Positions 18,007-26,562 of a stretch of 64,000 nt of DNA are shown piece after piece. The stretch comes from Paraburkholderia panacisoli (GTDB lineage Bacteria; Pseudomonadota; Gammaproteobacteria; Burkholderiales; Burkholderiaceae). A model generated the notes under the pieces. The model searched no databases. It was given only the letters and a program-made list of their open reading frames with translations, and had not been told where the DNA came from. Position 1 is the first letter of the stretch; the number at the start of each line of letters is the position of its first letter. The DNA lies in the NCBI RefSeq assembly GCF_008369935.1, contig NZ_VTUZ01000023.1, positions 62,001 to 126,000 on the forward strand, given 5' to 3'. The translations under genes were made by a program, and so were the position numbers.

Positions 18007-18852
18007 ATGTCCAGTCAGAAGTGGTTCATTACCGGTGCGTCCGGCGGTCTGGGGCTCACCCTTACGGAAAAGGTGCTGGCCCACGGGCATCCTGTGGTTG
18101 CAGCGGTGCGCCGTGTCGAGGCGATGCAGGCGCTGAAGCAGGCTTATCCGGATCTGCTCGAAGTGGAATCGGTCGACTTGACCGACCGCGCACAGGTTCA
18201 GGCCGCCGCGGCGCGCTATCCCGATGTCGAGGTCGTCGTCAACAACGCGGGGGGAGCCGTTATCGGCGCGATGGAGGAAATGAGCGAGGCCGATATCGAA
18301 CAGCAGATCGCGCTGAATCTGCTGGCGCCGATTCACGTCACGCGTGCCTTCCTCGGTGCGCTGCGCGCAAAGAAACGCGGCACGTTCATCCATGTCAGCA
18401 GCGTCGGCGGACGTGCCGCCTTCCCGGGAGGCTCCCTGTACCACGCCGCCAAGTTCGGACTTGAAGGCTTTGCCGAAGCGGTGAGCCAGGAGGTTGCCGA
18501 GTTCGGCATCAAGACCATCATCATCGAGCCGGGCTCTATCAAGACGGGTTTCGTGTCCAATATCCGCTGGACCACAGAACTCGGTGAATACAAGGACAGC
18601 GCGGTCGGCAAGCTGCGTCGCTGGATCGAGGAAAGCGGCGACGCAAATGCTTCGGGCGATCCCGTGAAAATGGCCGACGTGATCTATACGGTCAGCCAGA
18701 TGCCGGAACCGCCGCTGCGCACCGTCCTCGGCGGGGATGCCTATGCGTTGCTGGAAGCCGGTTACGCCGGGAGTCTGGCCGCACTGCAGGCGCAAAAGGA
18801 CATCGCCGGGTCGGTGATGTTCGAGGGGAAAACAGGCTTTGTTCCCGAGTGA
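18007..18852 (+). CDS. Short-chain dehydrogenase/reductase
   Basis: 281 residues, classical SDR. TGASGGLG cofactor motif at residues 9-16, VVNNAGG near 79-85, catalytic Ser in HVSSVGG and YHAAK near 143-147, then the IIEPGSIKTGF segment. ATG 18007 follows CCAGGAGAACGG. It lies 124 bp after the aldehyde dehydrogenase with no visible terminator, so it is likely part of the sigma-54 operon. Confidence 0.88.
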   Translation: MSSQKWFITGASGGLGLTLTEKVLAHGHPVVAAVRRVEAMQALKQAYPDLLEVESVDLTDRAQVQAAAARYPDVEVVVNNAGGAVIGAMEEMSEADIEQQIALNLLAPIHVTRAFLGALRAKKRGTFIHVSSVGGRAAFPGGSLYHAAKFGLEGFAEAVSQEVAEFGIKTIIIEPGSIKTGFVSNIRWTTELGEYKDSAVGKLRRWIEESGDANASGDPVKMADVIYTVSQMPEPPLRTVLGGDAYALLEAGYAGSLAALQAQKDIAGSVMFEGKTGFVPE

Positions 18853-19140
18853 GCGTTGCCGCCGTGTTCGCCGCAAATGCAGCGTACCTCGCTGCCGGTC
18901 GTAGCTGGACCGGGATCATCGTGATCGGCTGGAGTGCGCTGCAAGCGTGTGTAATCTGCGACTCAATCTCTTCATCACGCCGCATCTGGAAAGGCTCTCT
19001 AGCTGGTGACCCCATCTCTGAGCGTAAATCTGACTATCCGATTTTGTCAGGATGCTGCGACAGGCGAGCGGCTCTTCATGGCCGGAGAGCCGCCGCTATC
19101 GGGCCCGTCGGACTGCGCTCACCCGCATCCGGCCGAATCC
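18853..19140. other. Gap without recognised gene
   Basis: About 290 bp with no supported coding sequence, RNA or repeat. It leads into the ECF-like promoter at 19141. Confidence 0.5.
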
Positions 19141-19169
19141 GGGAATAACCGACGCATCCCCACGGTCTT
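19141..19169 (+). promoter_or_regulatory. ECF-like promoter, copy 1
   Basis: GGGAATA (19141-19147), 17-bp spacer starting with ACCGACG, then GTCTT (19165-19169). The same -35-like and -10-like elements with the same spacing and a related spacer start (TCCGACG) occur at 20336. It lies 34 bp before the small gene at 19203. Resembles extracytoplasmic-function sigma promoters in layout; the cognate sigma factor is unknown. Confidence 0.45.
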
Positions 19170-19202
19170 GCAGGTAGGACAGACACGAAATGGGGTGATC
19201 AA

Positions 19203-19493
19203 ATGAACATCGTCGACATGGCCCGTGCATCGGGATTGGCCGTCATCCTCGACGGCAGAATCGGGCGCGAGGAATACCAGAGCGTATGCGGTTCGGTATC
19301 GGCATTACAGCGATTCGCCGAAGCGGTATGTCAGGGCGCGGCGAGTCAGCGCGAGTCTGCTGCGCCGCGGTCGCCGGCGGCCGATCTGTCTGGACGGTTA
19401 CGCCGCAGGTTGATTGGAGGTGTGGGAATATCCGGCGGCCGTGCGGTGTTTGCGCGTCGCGTGTCGCACAACGCTCGCCGGACGCTGGCATGA
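19203..19493 (+). CDS. Small protein of unknown function
   Basis: 96 residues. The N-terminal 45 residues (MNIVDMARASGLAVILDGR, IGREEYQSVCGSVSALQRFA) look like genuine, acidic/helical protein. The arginine-rich rest is low-complexity and could be read-through beyond a decayed end. Start preceded by GGGGTG. Its stop overlaps the next ATG (ATGA at 19490), suggesting translational coupling to the membrane protein. No family recognised. Confidence 0.55.
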   Translation: MNIVDMARASGLAVILDGRIGREEYQSVCGSVSALQRFAEAVCQGAASQRESAAPRSPAADLSGRLRRRLIGGVGISGGRAVFARRVSHNARRTLA

Positions 19494-20251
19494 CGGTGCA
19501 GATGCAAGCCGTTCTGCGTCGGCTGCAACTCGGGTCGGGCGTGGTGTTGCTGGTCTATCTCTTTCTCCATCTGATCAATCACGCGCTCGGGATCTGGTCA
19601 CTCGAACTTGCCGGACGCGGCCTCGTTTTAGCGCTGTGGCTGTGGCGTAGCGCACCTGGAACGATCGCGTTGTACGGTGCGGCTGCGCTCCATTTTGCGC
19701 TGGCCGTGCGCACGATATACGGGCGCCGTCACTGGAGCCTACCGCTAGCCGAATGGGTCCGCCTGTGGGCAGGACTCAGCCTGCCGCTGCTGCTGATCCG
19801 CCATGCAGTGACGACCCGGCTCGCGTCCTCGCTCTATGGCTTCGAGCCTGACTATGAGCGCGTCGTTATCCTCCTGCTAACGAGTGGTACGCAGGGTTTG
19901 CAGCTTGCGCTGCTCGCGCCCGGATGGATACACGGATGCCTCGGACTATGGTTTCGATTGCGTCATTTCCCGTGGGCGCGCCGCATGAAGCCCGCGCTGT
20001 TGACATCGGTCGTTCTCTTGCCGTTGCTGTCGGCGGCAGGCTTTATCCGGATGATGCGAGCTGTCGAGGCGAAGAGCGTAGTGCTTGCGGCCCCCGATCC
20101 AAAACTGGTTGCGCATCAGCTCGCCCTGAATGTCTGGCGTCACGATCTCGTGACCTTGTACTTGTCTTTGATCGTTAGCGCGTTTGTCGCAGGCCAATTG
20201 CGCAACGGGCTTGAACGCCGAAGACTGCGCAAGAGTTCGCTGAGTTCGTGA
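19490..20251 (+). CDS. Orphan membrane domain of an adenylate/guanylate-cyclase-type protein
   Basis: 253 residues from ATG 19490, with about six hydrophobic helices. The sequence (MQAVLRRLQLGSGVVLLVYL, LHLINHALGIWSLE, RHAVTTRLASSLYGFEPDYE, PGWIHGCLGLWFRLR) resembles the N-terminal membrane part, related to cytochrome b/succinate dehydrogenase membrane subunits, of certain bacterial class III cyclases. Histidines in several helices could ligate haem. The protein stops at RKSSLSS with no cyclase domain, and none follows. Either a truncated cyclase or a free-standing sensor. Identification is by recalled family resemblance. Confidence 0.6.
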   Translation: MTVQMQAVLRRLQLGSGVVLLVYLFLHLINHALGIWSLELAGRGLVLALWLWRSAPGTIALYGAAALHFALAVRTIYGRRHWSLPLAEWVRLWAGLSLPLLLIRHAVTTRLASSLYGFEPDYERVVILLLTSGTQGLQLALLAPGWIHGCLGLWFRLRHFPWARRMKPALLTSVVLLPLLSAAGFIRMMRAVEAKSVVLAAPDPKLVAHQLALNVWRHDLVTLYLSLIVSAFVAGQLRNGLERRRLRKSSLSS

Positions 20252-20335
20252 CACGGCCAGGACCCTGTGCGAGATAGCCGCTGTTTTGCCGTAAGGATGT
20301 ATTCGACTACGCCCGCTGCCTTCTATCCAGAGATC

Positions 20336-20364
20336 GGGAATATCCGACGAGAAATCCCAGTCTT
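20336..20364 (+). promoter_or_regulatory. ECF-like promoter, copy 2
   Basis: GGGAATA (20336-20342), 17-bp spacer beginning TCCGACG, GTCTT (20360-20364). Same elements and spacing as at 19141. About 95 bp upstream of the DUF4148 gene. A weaker third version (GGGAATA at 19424-19430 then TGTTT after 16 bp) lies before the membrane protein start at 19490. Confidence 0.45.
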
Positions 20365-20458
20365 CCTGATGCGCGTCGCACAACACTCACAAGCTGACCC
20401 AACAGTCCGGAGTGAATGCATGCGCGCGAATACAGTCTCAGGTTAAAAGGAGTGCAGA

Positions 20459-20779
20459 ATGAAATCGGAATCGATGAATCAGTATGTGGTTTCCCCACTA
20501 CGGAGTTTGGTGATCGTTGGCGTGATGTCGATGGCGAGCTTCGCGAGCGTTGAAGCGCAAACCGTGTCGGAGCCTGCGGCCCATCAACTCACCCGTGCGG
20601 AAGTCACGCATGAACTCGAAGAACTGGAGGCGGCGGGATACAACCCATCGCAGGGTGATGATGGTTCGTATCCCGCCGATCTTCAGGCCGCGGAAGCAAA
20701 GGTGGCCGCTAGACATCGAGCGGAAAGAGACGCGGCGATGAGCGCGGGAAAGAGCGGGCCGTCGATGCCCATGCCTTGA
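20459..20779 (+). CDS. DUF4148-type periplasmic small protein
   Basis: 106 residues. Signal peptide (SLVIVGVMSMASFASVEAQ, cut near residue 34), then LTRAEVTHELEELEAAGYNP and DDGSYPADLQAAEAKVAAR, the pattern of the Burkholderiales-specific DUF4148 family (often over ten paralogues per genome). Start preceded by AAAAGGAGTGCAGA. Function unknown; the ECF-like promoter upstream suggests an envelope or stress role. Confidence 0.85.
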   Translation: MKSESMNQYVVSPLRSLVIVGVMSMASFASVEAQTVSEPAAHQLTRAEVTHELEELEAAGYNPSQGDDGSYPADLQAAEAKVAARHRAERDAAMSAGKSGPSMPMP

Positions 20780-21106
20780 GGGGAGGGCCGGAGTCGGAGC
20801 GAACTCGTGTCGATGCACCTTCGTACGCTGACCGAACATCACTCGAGCCGATCAACTGGCAGCGCGATCCTTTGCCGGCGAGGGGACATGGAAAGGGCAT
20901 ATCCCGACCCCTCTCCGGCCATTGGAGCGAGCGCGACGCGAACCGCGGCTTCTGCCAGGTACAACGGTCCTTGCCGGCTGGCGCGCGGGCGGTCGGACAA
21001 CTTGCTTCGACCAGGACTGCGAATCCGCCTCGAACGCGTTGCTTTGACCCATGAGGCCTTCCTCAAAATCGCCTGCTGCATCATTTGCTGGCGACGGTTG
21101 AAAGAC
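20780..21106. other. Gap without recognised gene
   Basis: About 330 bp between the DUF4148 gene and the convergent MFS gene. No coding signal, hairpin-plus-T-run terminator or repeat was recognised. Confidence 0.5.
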
Positions 21107-22573
21107 TCATTTTGTTAGCGCTTCCTGGATGGAACCTGCGGACGACGCCTCGTCTTGCGCCTGACCGTGCGTGCGCGTACGCACGAATGCCCCGGCCAAC
21201 GCGGAGGCCATTACCGCCGCCATGGCCCCCAGCAGGAACGCCAGGTGGTAGCCGCTATTGAGCGCAGTAGCGGCATCGGCACCCGCAGCGGCCAGGCCAT
21301 CGGTGCGCGCTGCGGCCAGGCTCGCCAGGATGGCCAGGCCCAGTGCGCCGCCCATCATGAACGACGTGTTGACCACACCCGAGGCCAGGCCCGACTCATC
21401 CGGCGCTACATCGCTCATCGCGGCCAGCAACACCGGGTTGAAGGCCACTCCCGCCCCCAGGCCCATCAGCACCATGCCCGGTAGCACGTTCAGCAAGAAG
21501 CTGCCTTCGGCCGGCGCACGCGCAAACAGCACCAGCCCGACTGCCGCCGCCAGCAAACCCAGCGAGAGCGGCGCGCGAATCCCGAAGCGCATCACCAGCC
21601 TGGCCGACAGCCTCAGCGAAAACACCGCCATGATGATGTTGGCCGGCAGGAACGCCAGCCCCACCTGCATTGCGCTGTACTTCAACAAGCGCTGCATGTA
21701 AAGCGCCGAGATGAAGAACCACGCGAACAGCGCAGCCGCCCACAGCACGCCCACCACGTTGGCCGTGGCCACGTTGCGCAGCGCGAACATGTGCAGCGGC
21801 ATGAGCGGGTGCGACACGCGCGATTCGATGACGAGGAACGCGATCATGAGCGCGATGGCAATACCCAGTTGGGCAAGCGTTTGCGCAGACGTCCAACCGG
21901 CTTCGTTGCCGTGCACGATGGCGTACACCGCCAGCATCAGCGATGCGGTAACGGTGATGGCGCCCGCCACATCCATCCTGGCGCGATCTGCCAGCGGCTT
22001 GCCCGCCGGCAGCAGCGCCACACATCCGGCACACACCGCCACACCGATCGGCAGGTTGACCAGGAAGATCCAGTGCCAGCTCAATGCGCTGGTCAGCAGC
22101 CCGCCCAGCAGCACGCCGATGCTGCCGCCGCCCCCGCCCACGAACCCGTAGATGCCCATTGCCTTCGCGCGGTCCGCCGGCGCGGTGAACAGGTTCATGA
22201 TGAGTGACAGCGACACGGCCGACACCACTGCACCGCCCAGCCCCTGAACGGCGCGCGCCGTGATTAGCAGCCCTTGCGAATTCGCCAGCCCGCAGGCCGC
22301 CGAGGCCAGCGTAAATATCGTGATACCCAGCAGGAACAACCGCCGATGGCCAAACAGGTCGCCCAGCCGCCCGCTCAGCAGCAGGAAGCCGCCAAAGGTG
22401 AGCATATAGGCGTTGATCACCCACACGAGCGAGGTTTCGGTAAAGCCCAGGTCCGCCCGGATGGAGGGCAGTGCGACATTCACGATGGTCGTGTCCAGCA
22501 CGATCATCAGCACGCCCATGCAGAGTACGATGAGGGCAAGCCAGCGTTTGCGGTCGTCGATGCCATGCGTCAT
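21107..22573 (-). CDS. MFS drug-efflux transporter, DHA2 (14-helix) family
   Basis: 488 residues from ATG 22573, which has AGGAG 8 bp upstream; the longer frame to 22774 is not supported. Motif A-like GRLGDLFGHRRLF near residues 70-82, early helix motif IVLDTTIVNVALPSIRADLGF near 25-45, and WVINAYMLTFGGFLLLSGR typify the EmrB/QacA group. Fourteen hydrophobic segments. Inner-membrane proton antiporter for toxic compounds. No TetR/MarR gene adjoins it. Confidence 0.9.
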   Translation of the reverse strand: MTHGIDDRKRWLALIVLCMGVLMIVLDTTIVNVALPSIRADLGFTETSLVWVINAYMLTFGGFLLLSGRLGDLFGHRRLFLLGITIFTLASAACGLANSQGLLITARAVQGLGGAVVSAVSLSLIMNLFTAPADRAKAMGIYGFVGGGGGSIGVLLGGLLTSALSWHWIFLVNLPIGVAVCAGCVALLPAGKPLADRARMDVAGAITVTASLMLAVYAIVHGNEAGWTSAQTLAQLGIAIALMIAFLVIESRVSHPLMPLHMFALRNVATANVVGVLWAAALFAWFFISALYMQRLLKYSAMQVGLAFLPANIIMAVFSLRLSARLVMRFGIRAPLSLGLLAAAVGLVLFARAPAEGSFLLNVLPGMVLMGLGAGVAFNPVLLAAMSDVAPDESGLASGVVNTSFMMGGALGLAILASLAAARTDGLAAAGADAATALNSGYHLAFLLGAMAAVMASALAGAFVRTRTHGQAQDEASSAGSIQEALTK

Positions 22574-22937
22574 GGAACTGCTCCTGTCGGATGCCGGCAG
22601 TTCAAGACTGCACAGCGGATTCGGGATTGGCGAAGCCGGTTGCAAAAGCCTTGCCGCACATCGCGTTCGTATAGTCAATTGCGTGCCGCACGCGAGCGTT
22701 GCCGGCGTGCGTAGCGGCATAGCCGAGGATGGCGCCACGGCAATGACGTTCGGTATAAGAGACGGTTTCCACAAGATCCCGAAGGGACTGCTGACTTCAC
22801 CGTCATACTGCTAACCTTAGTCGCGTCGATGCAGACGGAATCAGGCAGATGTGCAAGTCGATCTTTGACGATAAGCGGTCGATGGCTGATCGCACCGTTG
22901 TTGCCCGGGTCCACTCGCATGAGTCATTCGAGCATCG
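22574..22937. other. Gap without recognised gene
   Basis: About 360 bp upstream of the MFS gene. An 81-codon minus-strand frame (22675-22920) exists but shows no recognisable domain. Nothing else supported. Confidence 0.45.
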
Positions 22938-23114
22938 TCAGCTTGACCGCGCGGTCTTCAGCGCCTTGCTCCACCCCAGCAGGTCGTCGATCGTTTGTTC
23001 GGCGACAGCATCGAGTTCGGCCAGGTGCGGGGTGATGTCCTGGCTTTGAAAATGCGCGCATATCGCTGCAGCCGGAACATGGACCGCCGACCGGATCGCT
23101 GAGTGGAATAGCAT
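22938..23114 (-). pseudogene. Short C-terminal remnant of an oxidoreductase-like protein
   Basis: A 58-codon frame starting 19 bp after the pirin stop: MLFHSAIRSAVHVPAAAICA followed by HFQSQDITPHLAELDAVAEQ and TIDDLLGWSKALKTARSS. The second half reads like a true protein C-terminus (amphipathic, high GC3) of the kind seen in NAD(P)H-dependent FMN reductases, but the flavodoxin-like body is missing. Either a fragment left by a deletion or a tiny gene co-transcribed with pirin. Confidence 0.45.
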
Positions 23115-23133
23115 CGTTCTACGAAAGAGCGGA

Positions 23134-23988
23134 TCAACTCACCACGCCCTTGGCGCGCAGCTCGCGACCGATGCGCGCGATTTCGCGCTCGCCCTCGATC
23201 AGCGCTGCGGAGCTGGTGTGCACCGAGTAGTAGCCGAGGTGGAGATCGTGCGGATGCGGGATTGCCGTACCGAGCACGAAGCGCGCGTCGGTCACAGCGT
23301 CGAACTCGATCGCCGCATCGGACTGTTCGAATACGGCCAGTTCGCCTTTGTCGACTGGATCGGGCGTGCACAGGCTGCCGTCCATCACTGCGATCCAGCC
23401 GACCCGGTAGCCCCGCGGCGGCTGGTAGGTCCAGCGCTGGCCGGCCTTGAGCTCCACAACGAAATAGTTGACGCCCGGAGGTGCATCAATCGGGCTGACC
23501 GCCTCGCCGCTATGGCCGAGCAGCACGCGCGCCGGCCCGTCCGACGGGATTTCGTCAGCCGAAAGATGTTGGCTGAAGGCGGGAGCCAGTTCGCGCCCCG
23601 GCGGCAAGGCGACCCATAGCTGGAAGGCCTTGACCGGGGGCACGGCGAAGCCGGAATGCCAGACGCCGCGACCGGCGCTCATCCATTCGATGTCGCCCGC
23701 CACCATCGTCCCTTCGTGGCCGATGGATTCGACATAGCGACCTTGCCCTTCCATCGCCAGGGTCAACGTGGCGATGCCCGAATGCGGATGCCAGCCGAAA
23801 CCCTGTTGGCCAATCGCCTCTTGCGTATCGACGAGATCGAGAAATACGAACGGCTTGATCATCTTGCCGACGTCGGAGGGGCTGACCATGCGGACGACCG
23901 GCCCGTGCGCGTCGCCGCGCGTGCGGAAGATTACGTTACGGCCGACACCGGCGAGGGGAGTGGGCGGGGTTTGGATGACGGCATTCAT
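23134..23988 (-). CDS. Pirin family protein
   Basis: 284 residues, bicupin. The N-terminal cupin has the pirin metal site GWHPHSGIATLTLAMEGQG and HEGTMVAGDIEWMSAGRGVWHS (three His and one Glu). The C-terminal cupin is degenerate. Bacterial pirins can act as quercetinase-like dioxygenases or redox sensors. Part of a leftward run (YceI, azoreductase, NmrA, pirin) facing a LysR regulator, as in quinone/electrophile-response loci. Confidence 0.9.
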   Translation of the reverse strand: MNAVIQTPPTPLAGVGRNVIFRTRGDAHGPVVRMVSPSDVGKMIKPFVFLDLVDTQEAIGQQGFGWHPHSGIATLTLAMEGQGRYVESIGHEGTMVAGDIEWMSAGRGVWHSGFAVPPVKAFQLWVALPPGRELAPAFSQHLSADEIPSDGPARVLLGHSGEAVSPIDAPPGVNYFVVELKAGQRWTYQPPRGYRVGWIAVMDGSLCTPDPVDKGELAVFEQSDAAIEFDAVTDARFVLGTAIPHPHDLHLGYYSVHTSSAALIEGEREIARIGRELRAKGVVS

Positions 23989-24141
23989 GGGCGCTCTCCA
24001 GGTAATCGACTTGCAATAGATGAGGTGTCCGGTCAGATGTCTGTATCGGTTTGCGCGTAATCGAGGAAGTGTTCCATGAACACCGTCAGCCTCAAGAATG
24101 CGAATGCCTCAGTCAGTCTTCCAGTTCGGAGCGGTGGGTTT

Positions 24142-25047
24142 TCAGGTGGCCGTGGGGGGCGCGAAGTTCGCTTTGGCCCATGCGGCAAACTCCGTCGGCT
24201 GCTGGCCGGCAACTTTGTTGGCGAGCGCGATCGCGTCGCGCGAATCGGAGCCGAGATAGGTGTGCGCTTCGAAGTAGGCGAGCATCGCGGCGATGCCCTC
24301 GGCGCCCGGGAACCAGCCCGCAAAAACCTCGCGCGGGACTTGCTTGAACGAGAAGTTGTTTCCTTGGCGATTCAGGGTGGCGATGATCTCGTTGAAGCTC
24401 AAGAAATCGCCGACGAGCGGCAAATGTTCACCGTGCCCAGCGAGCTCCGGCCGTGCGAACGCACCAGCCACGATGCGGCCGAGTTCGGTGATGTCGCCCA
24501 TGTGGATGACCCGCCGCTCGGGATCAAGCGGTAGCGCCCAACCCGCGGTGCCATCCGCCTGTTTCTGCGGACCCATTACGCCGAGCAGGTTTTGATAGTA
24601 AAACGGAGCGATCACAAAGGTGTGGTGCGCAAATCCGGCTTCGCTGACGATACGCTCGACCTTCGCCTTGTCCGTGAAATGCGGGACATTGATCTTGCCG
24701 CGGCTGATGGTCTCCACGTCTGGGAGCGTCGACCAGATGAAGTGCTGCACACCGGCCTCTTTCGCCGCGTTGACGGCGGCGCGTGCCTGCCTGGGTTCGT
24801 CCGTACCTGCTTCCCAGGAATTGGTCACCAGGAAAACGCCGTGCGCTCCGGAAAATGCGGCTTTAAGCGTTTCCGGACGATTGAAATCCGCCAGCACGAC
24901 TTCGTCACCGAGCTTCGGATGCGTGGCCGGATTGCGCGTCAACGCGCGCACCTTGAATTGACCGCTCGCCTGCAGCGCCCGCACAACGGCGCCGCCTTGC
25001 TGGCCGGTTGCGCCCACGACGGCGATGAGCTTCTGGGTGTTCGACAT
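24142..25047 (-). CDS. NmrA-family NAD(P)-binding protein
   Basis: 301 residues, atypical SDR. The GATGQQGG dinucleotide motif is at residues 12-19. HFIWSTLPDVETISRGK and HTFVIAPFYYQNLLGVM follow the NmrA/HSCARG pattern, without the YxxxK catalytic pair. Such proteins sense the NADP(H) state or reduce quinones. It starts 41 bp after the azoreductase stop, same strand. Confidence 0.88.
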   Translation of the reverse strand: MSNTQKLIAVVGATGQQGGAVVRALQASGQFKVRALTRNPATHPKLGDEVVLADFNRPETLKAAFSGAHGVFLVTNSWEAGTDEPRQARAAVNAAKEAGVQHFIWSTLPDVETISRGKINVPHFTDKAKVERIVSEAGFAHHTFVIAPFYYQNLLGVMGPQKQADGTAGWALPLDPERRVIHMGDITELGRIVAGAFARPELAGHGEHLPLVGDFLSFNEIIATLNRQGNNFSFKQVPREVFAGWFPGAEGIAAMLAYFEAHTYLGSDSRDAIALANKVAGQQPTEFAAWAKANFAPPTAT

Positions 25048-25087
25048 GGTTGTTCTCCAGGGAGTAATTCGTTAGGGCGGTGCTACT

Positions 25088-25693
25088 TCACGCGGCGAGC
25101 GCGGCGGTCTCTTTCTTCGCCGAGGCGATGGCCCCGCTGCGTGCCTCCGGACCCATCGCCACCCCTTCCGCGCGAATGAAGGTGACATCCGTGACGCCCA
25201 GAAGGCCGAAGGCCGCTTTCAGATAGGTTTCCTGATGATCGAAGACGGCGGCCGGCGAGCCTTCGCTGTAAACGCCGCCGCGCGACGAGGTGATGACCAG
25301 CTTCTTGCCGCCGCACAGTCCGATCGGGCCGTGCTCCCCGTAGCGGAACGTTTTCCCGGCGACGGAGATGCGGTCGATCCAGGCCTTCAGTTGAGAGGGC
25401 ACGCCGAGGTTGTACATCGGCGCGCCGATCACCACGATGTCGGCTGCCAGGAAATCATCGAGCGCGACCTGGCCCATGGCCACGTCGGCCTTCAATGCTC
25501 CGTCGACCGGAGCGCCTTGCGCGGCCGCGAGGTGTGCTGCCGTCAGATGGCCGATCGGTGTGGCGGCAAGGTCCAGACGAGTGACCGCAAGGTCGGGATG
25601 ACGGCCCCGGAAGGTCGCGACGACATCCGCTGAAAGATCACGGCTGACGGAGCCCTGACCGAGAATGCTGGAATCTACGTGTAACAGTTTCAT
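25088..25693 (-). CDS. azoR: FMN-dependent NADH-azoreductase
   Basis: 201 residues, typical AzoR length. Flavodoxin fold with N-terminal MKLLHVDSSILGQGSVSRDL (FMN phosphate loop), IGAPMYNLGVPSQLKAWIDR and TSSRGGVYSEG. Two-electron reduction of quinones and azo dyes. In a cluster with YceI, NmrA and pirin genes under a divergent LysR gene. Confidence 0.92.
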   Translation of the reverse strand: MKLLHVDSSILGQGSVSRDLSADVVATFRGRHPDLAVTRLDLAATPIGHLTAAHLAAAQGAPVDGALKADVAMGQVALDDFLAADIVVIGAPMYNLGVPSQLKAWIDRISVAGKTFRYGEHGPIGLCGGKKLVITSSRGGVYSEGSPAAVFDHQETYLKAAFGLLGVTDVTFIRAEGVAMGPEARSGAIASAKKETAALAA

Positions 25694-25714
25694 GAGACTG
25701 ATCTCCGAACGGAA

Positions 25715-26293
25715 TTACTGCTTGAGTGCTTCGGCCGAGATGAGCAGCCTGGTCTTCATGCTGAAGCCATAGGTCTTGCCAAAGTCGACGCCGAAGTCGC
25801 TGCGATCGAATTCGCCTACCGCGTCGACGCCGCATACTTCGCGCTTGAGCATCGGATGCGGCATGCACTTGAATGAGTCAATTGCCAGCGTCAGCGGCCT
25901 GGTCACGCCGTGCATCGTCAGATTGCCGACGATCGAGGCAGGCTTGTCGCCCTTGAACTTGATCGTGCCCTTGTAGGTCGCTTCCGGGAATTTCGACGCA
26001 TCGAAGAATTGATCCGACTGCAGGTTCTGGTCGAGCTTCGTGCTTCCCGTGTGGACCGACGCAATGTCGGTCGTTACTTCAAGGGTGCCGGTCTTTGCCG
26101 CGCGATCGAGCGTCACCGTGCCCTGCGACTTGTCGAACTTGCCACGCCAGACCGACAAGCCGCCGATGTGGTCGGCCTCGAAACTCGGGTACGTGTGTTC
26201 CGGATCAAGCTGGTACGTCGGCACGTCCGCGAATGCCGACAAGGACAGTGAGGCGGCGAGTGCACCAGCCGCAATCATCAGATGCTTATTCAC
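25715..26293 (-). CDS. YceI-family periplasmic lipocalin-like protein
   Basis: 192 residues. Signal peptide MNKHLMIAAGALAASLSLSAFA. YceI core: YQLDPEHTYPSFEADHIGGLSVWRG, QSDQFFDASKFPEATYKGT, GNLTMHGVTRPLTLAID and GVDAVGEFDRSDFGVDFGKTYG. Lipocalin-like barrels of this family bind polyisoprenoid quinones. First gene of the leftward cluster, 269 bp from the divergent LysR start. Confidence 0.92.
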   Translation of the reverse strand: MNKHLMIAAGALAASLSLSAFADVPTYQLDPEHTYPSFEADHIGGLSVWRGKFDKSQGTVTLDRAAKTGTLEVTTDIASVHTGSTKLDQNLQSDQFFDASKFPEATYKGTIKFKGDKPASIVGNLTMHGVTRPLTLAIDSFKCMPHPMLKREVCGVDAVGEFDRSDFGVDFGKTYGFSMKTRLLISAEALKQ

Positions 26294-26311
26294 ATCAATT
26301 TCCTTGAATCG

Positions 26312-26503
26312 TTAAGTTGCCGCGCCCGTGGGCGGTATCGGGTGATAAAACGCGCGCCGCGCTGACCTCGTGGCAACGATATGAAATTTGATCTGCACGC
26401 CGTCGGCGAGGGCCGACGTGTCCTTCAACTCGCCCGTATCGACGTTGAACACCGGGCGCCTGATCGGCCGCCTCCTGTGCGACACCACAAGTATGGGGAT
26501 CAA
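26312..26503 (-). pseudogene. Possible short gene fragment upstream of yceI
   Basis: A 63-codon frame with a protein-like stretch, FNVDTGELKDTSALADGVQI then KFHIVATRSARRAFYHP. It could be a C-terminal piece of an envelope protein, perhaps a YceI-like one. No start, domain or partner can be assigned. Low confidence. Confidence 0.25.
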
Positions 26504-26562
26504 AGGCGTTTCACACTAGATGGTAAAATCGGATCGGATTAATCCATTTATGGAGAAATGCC

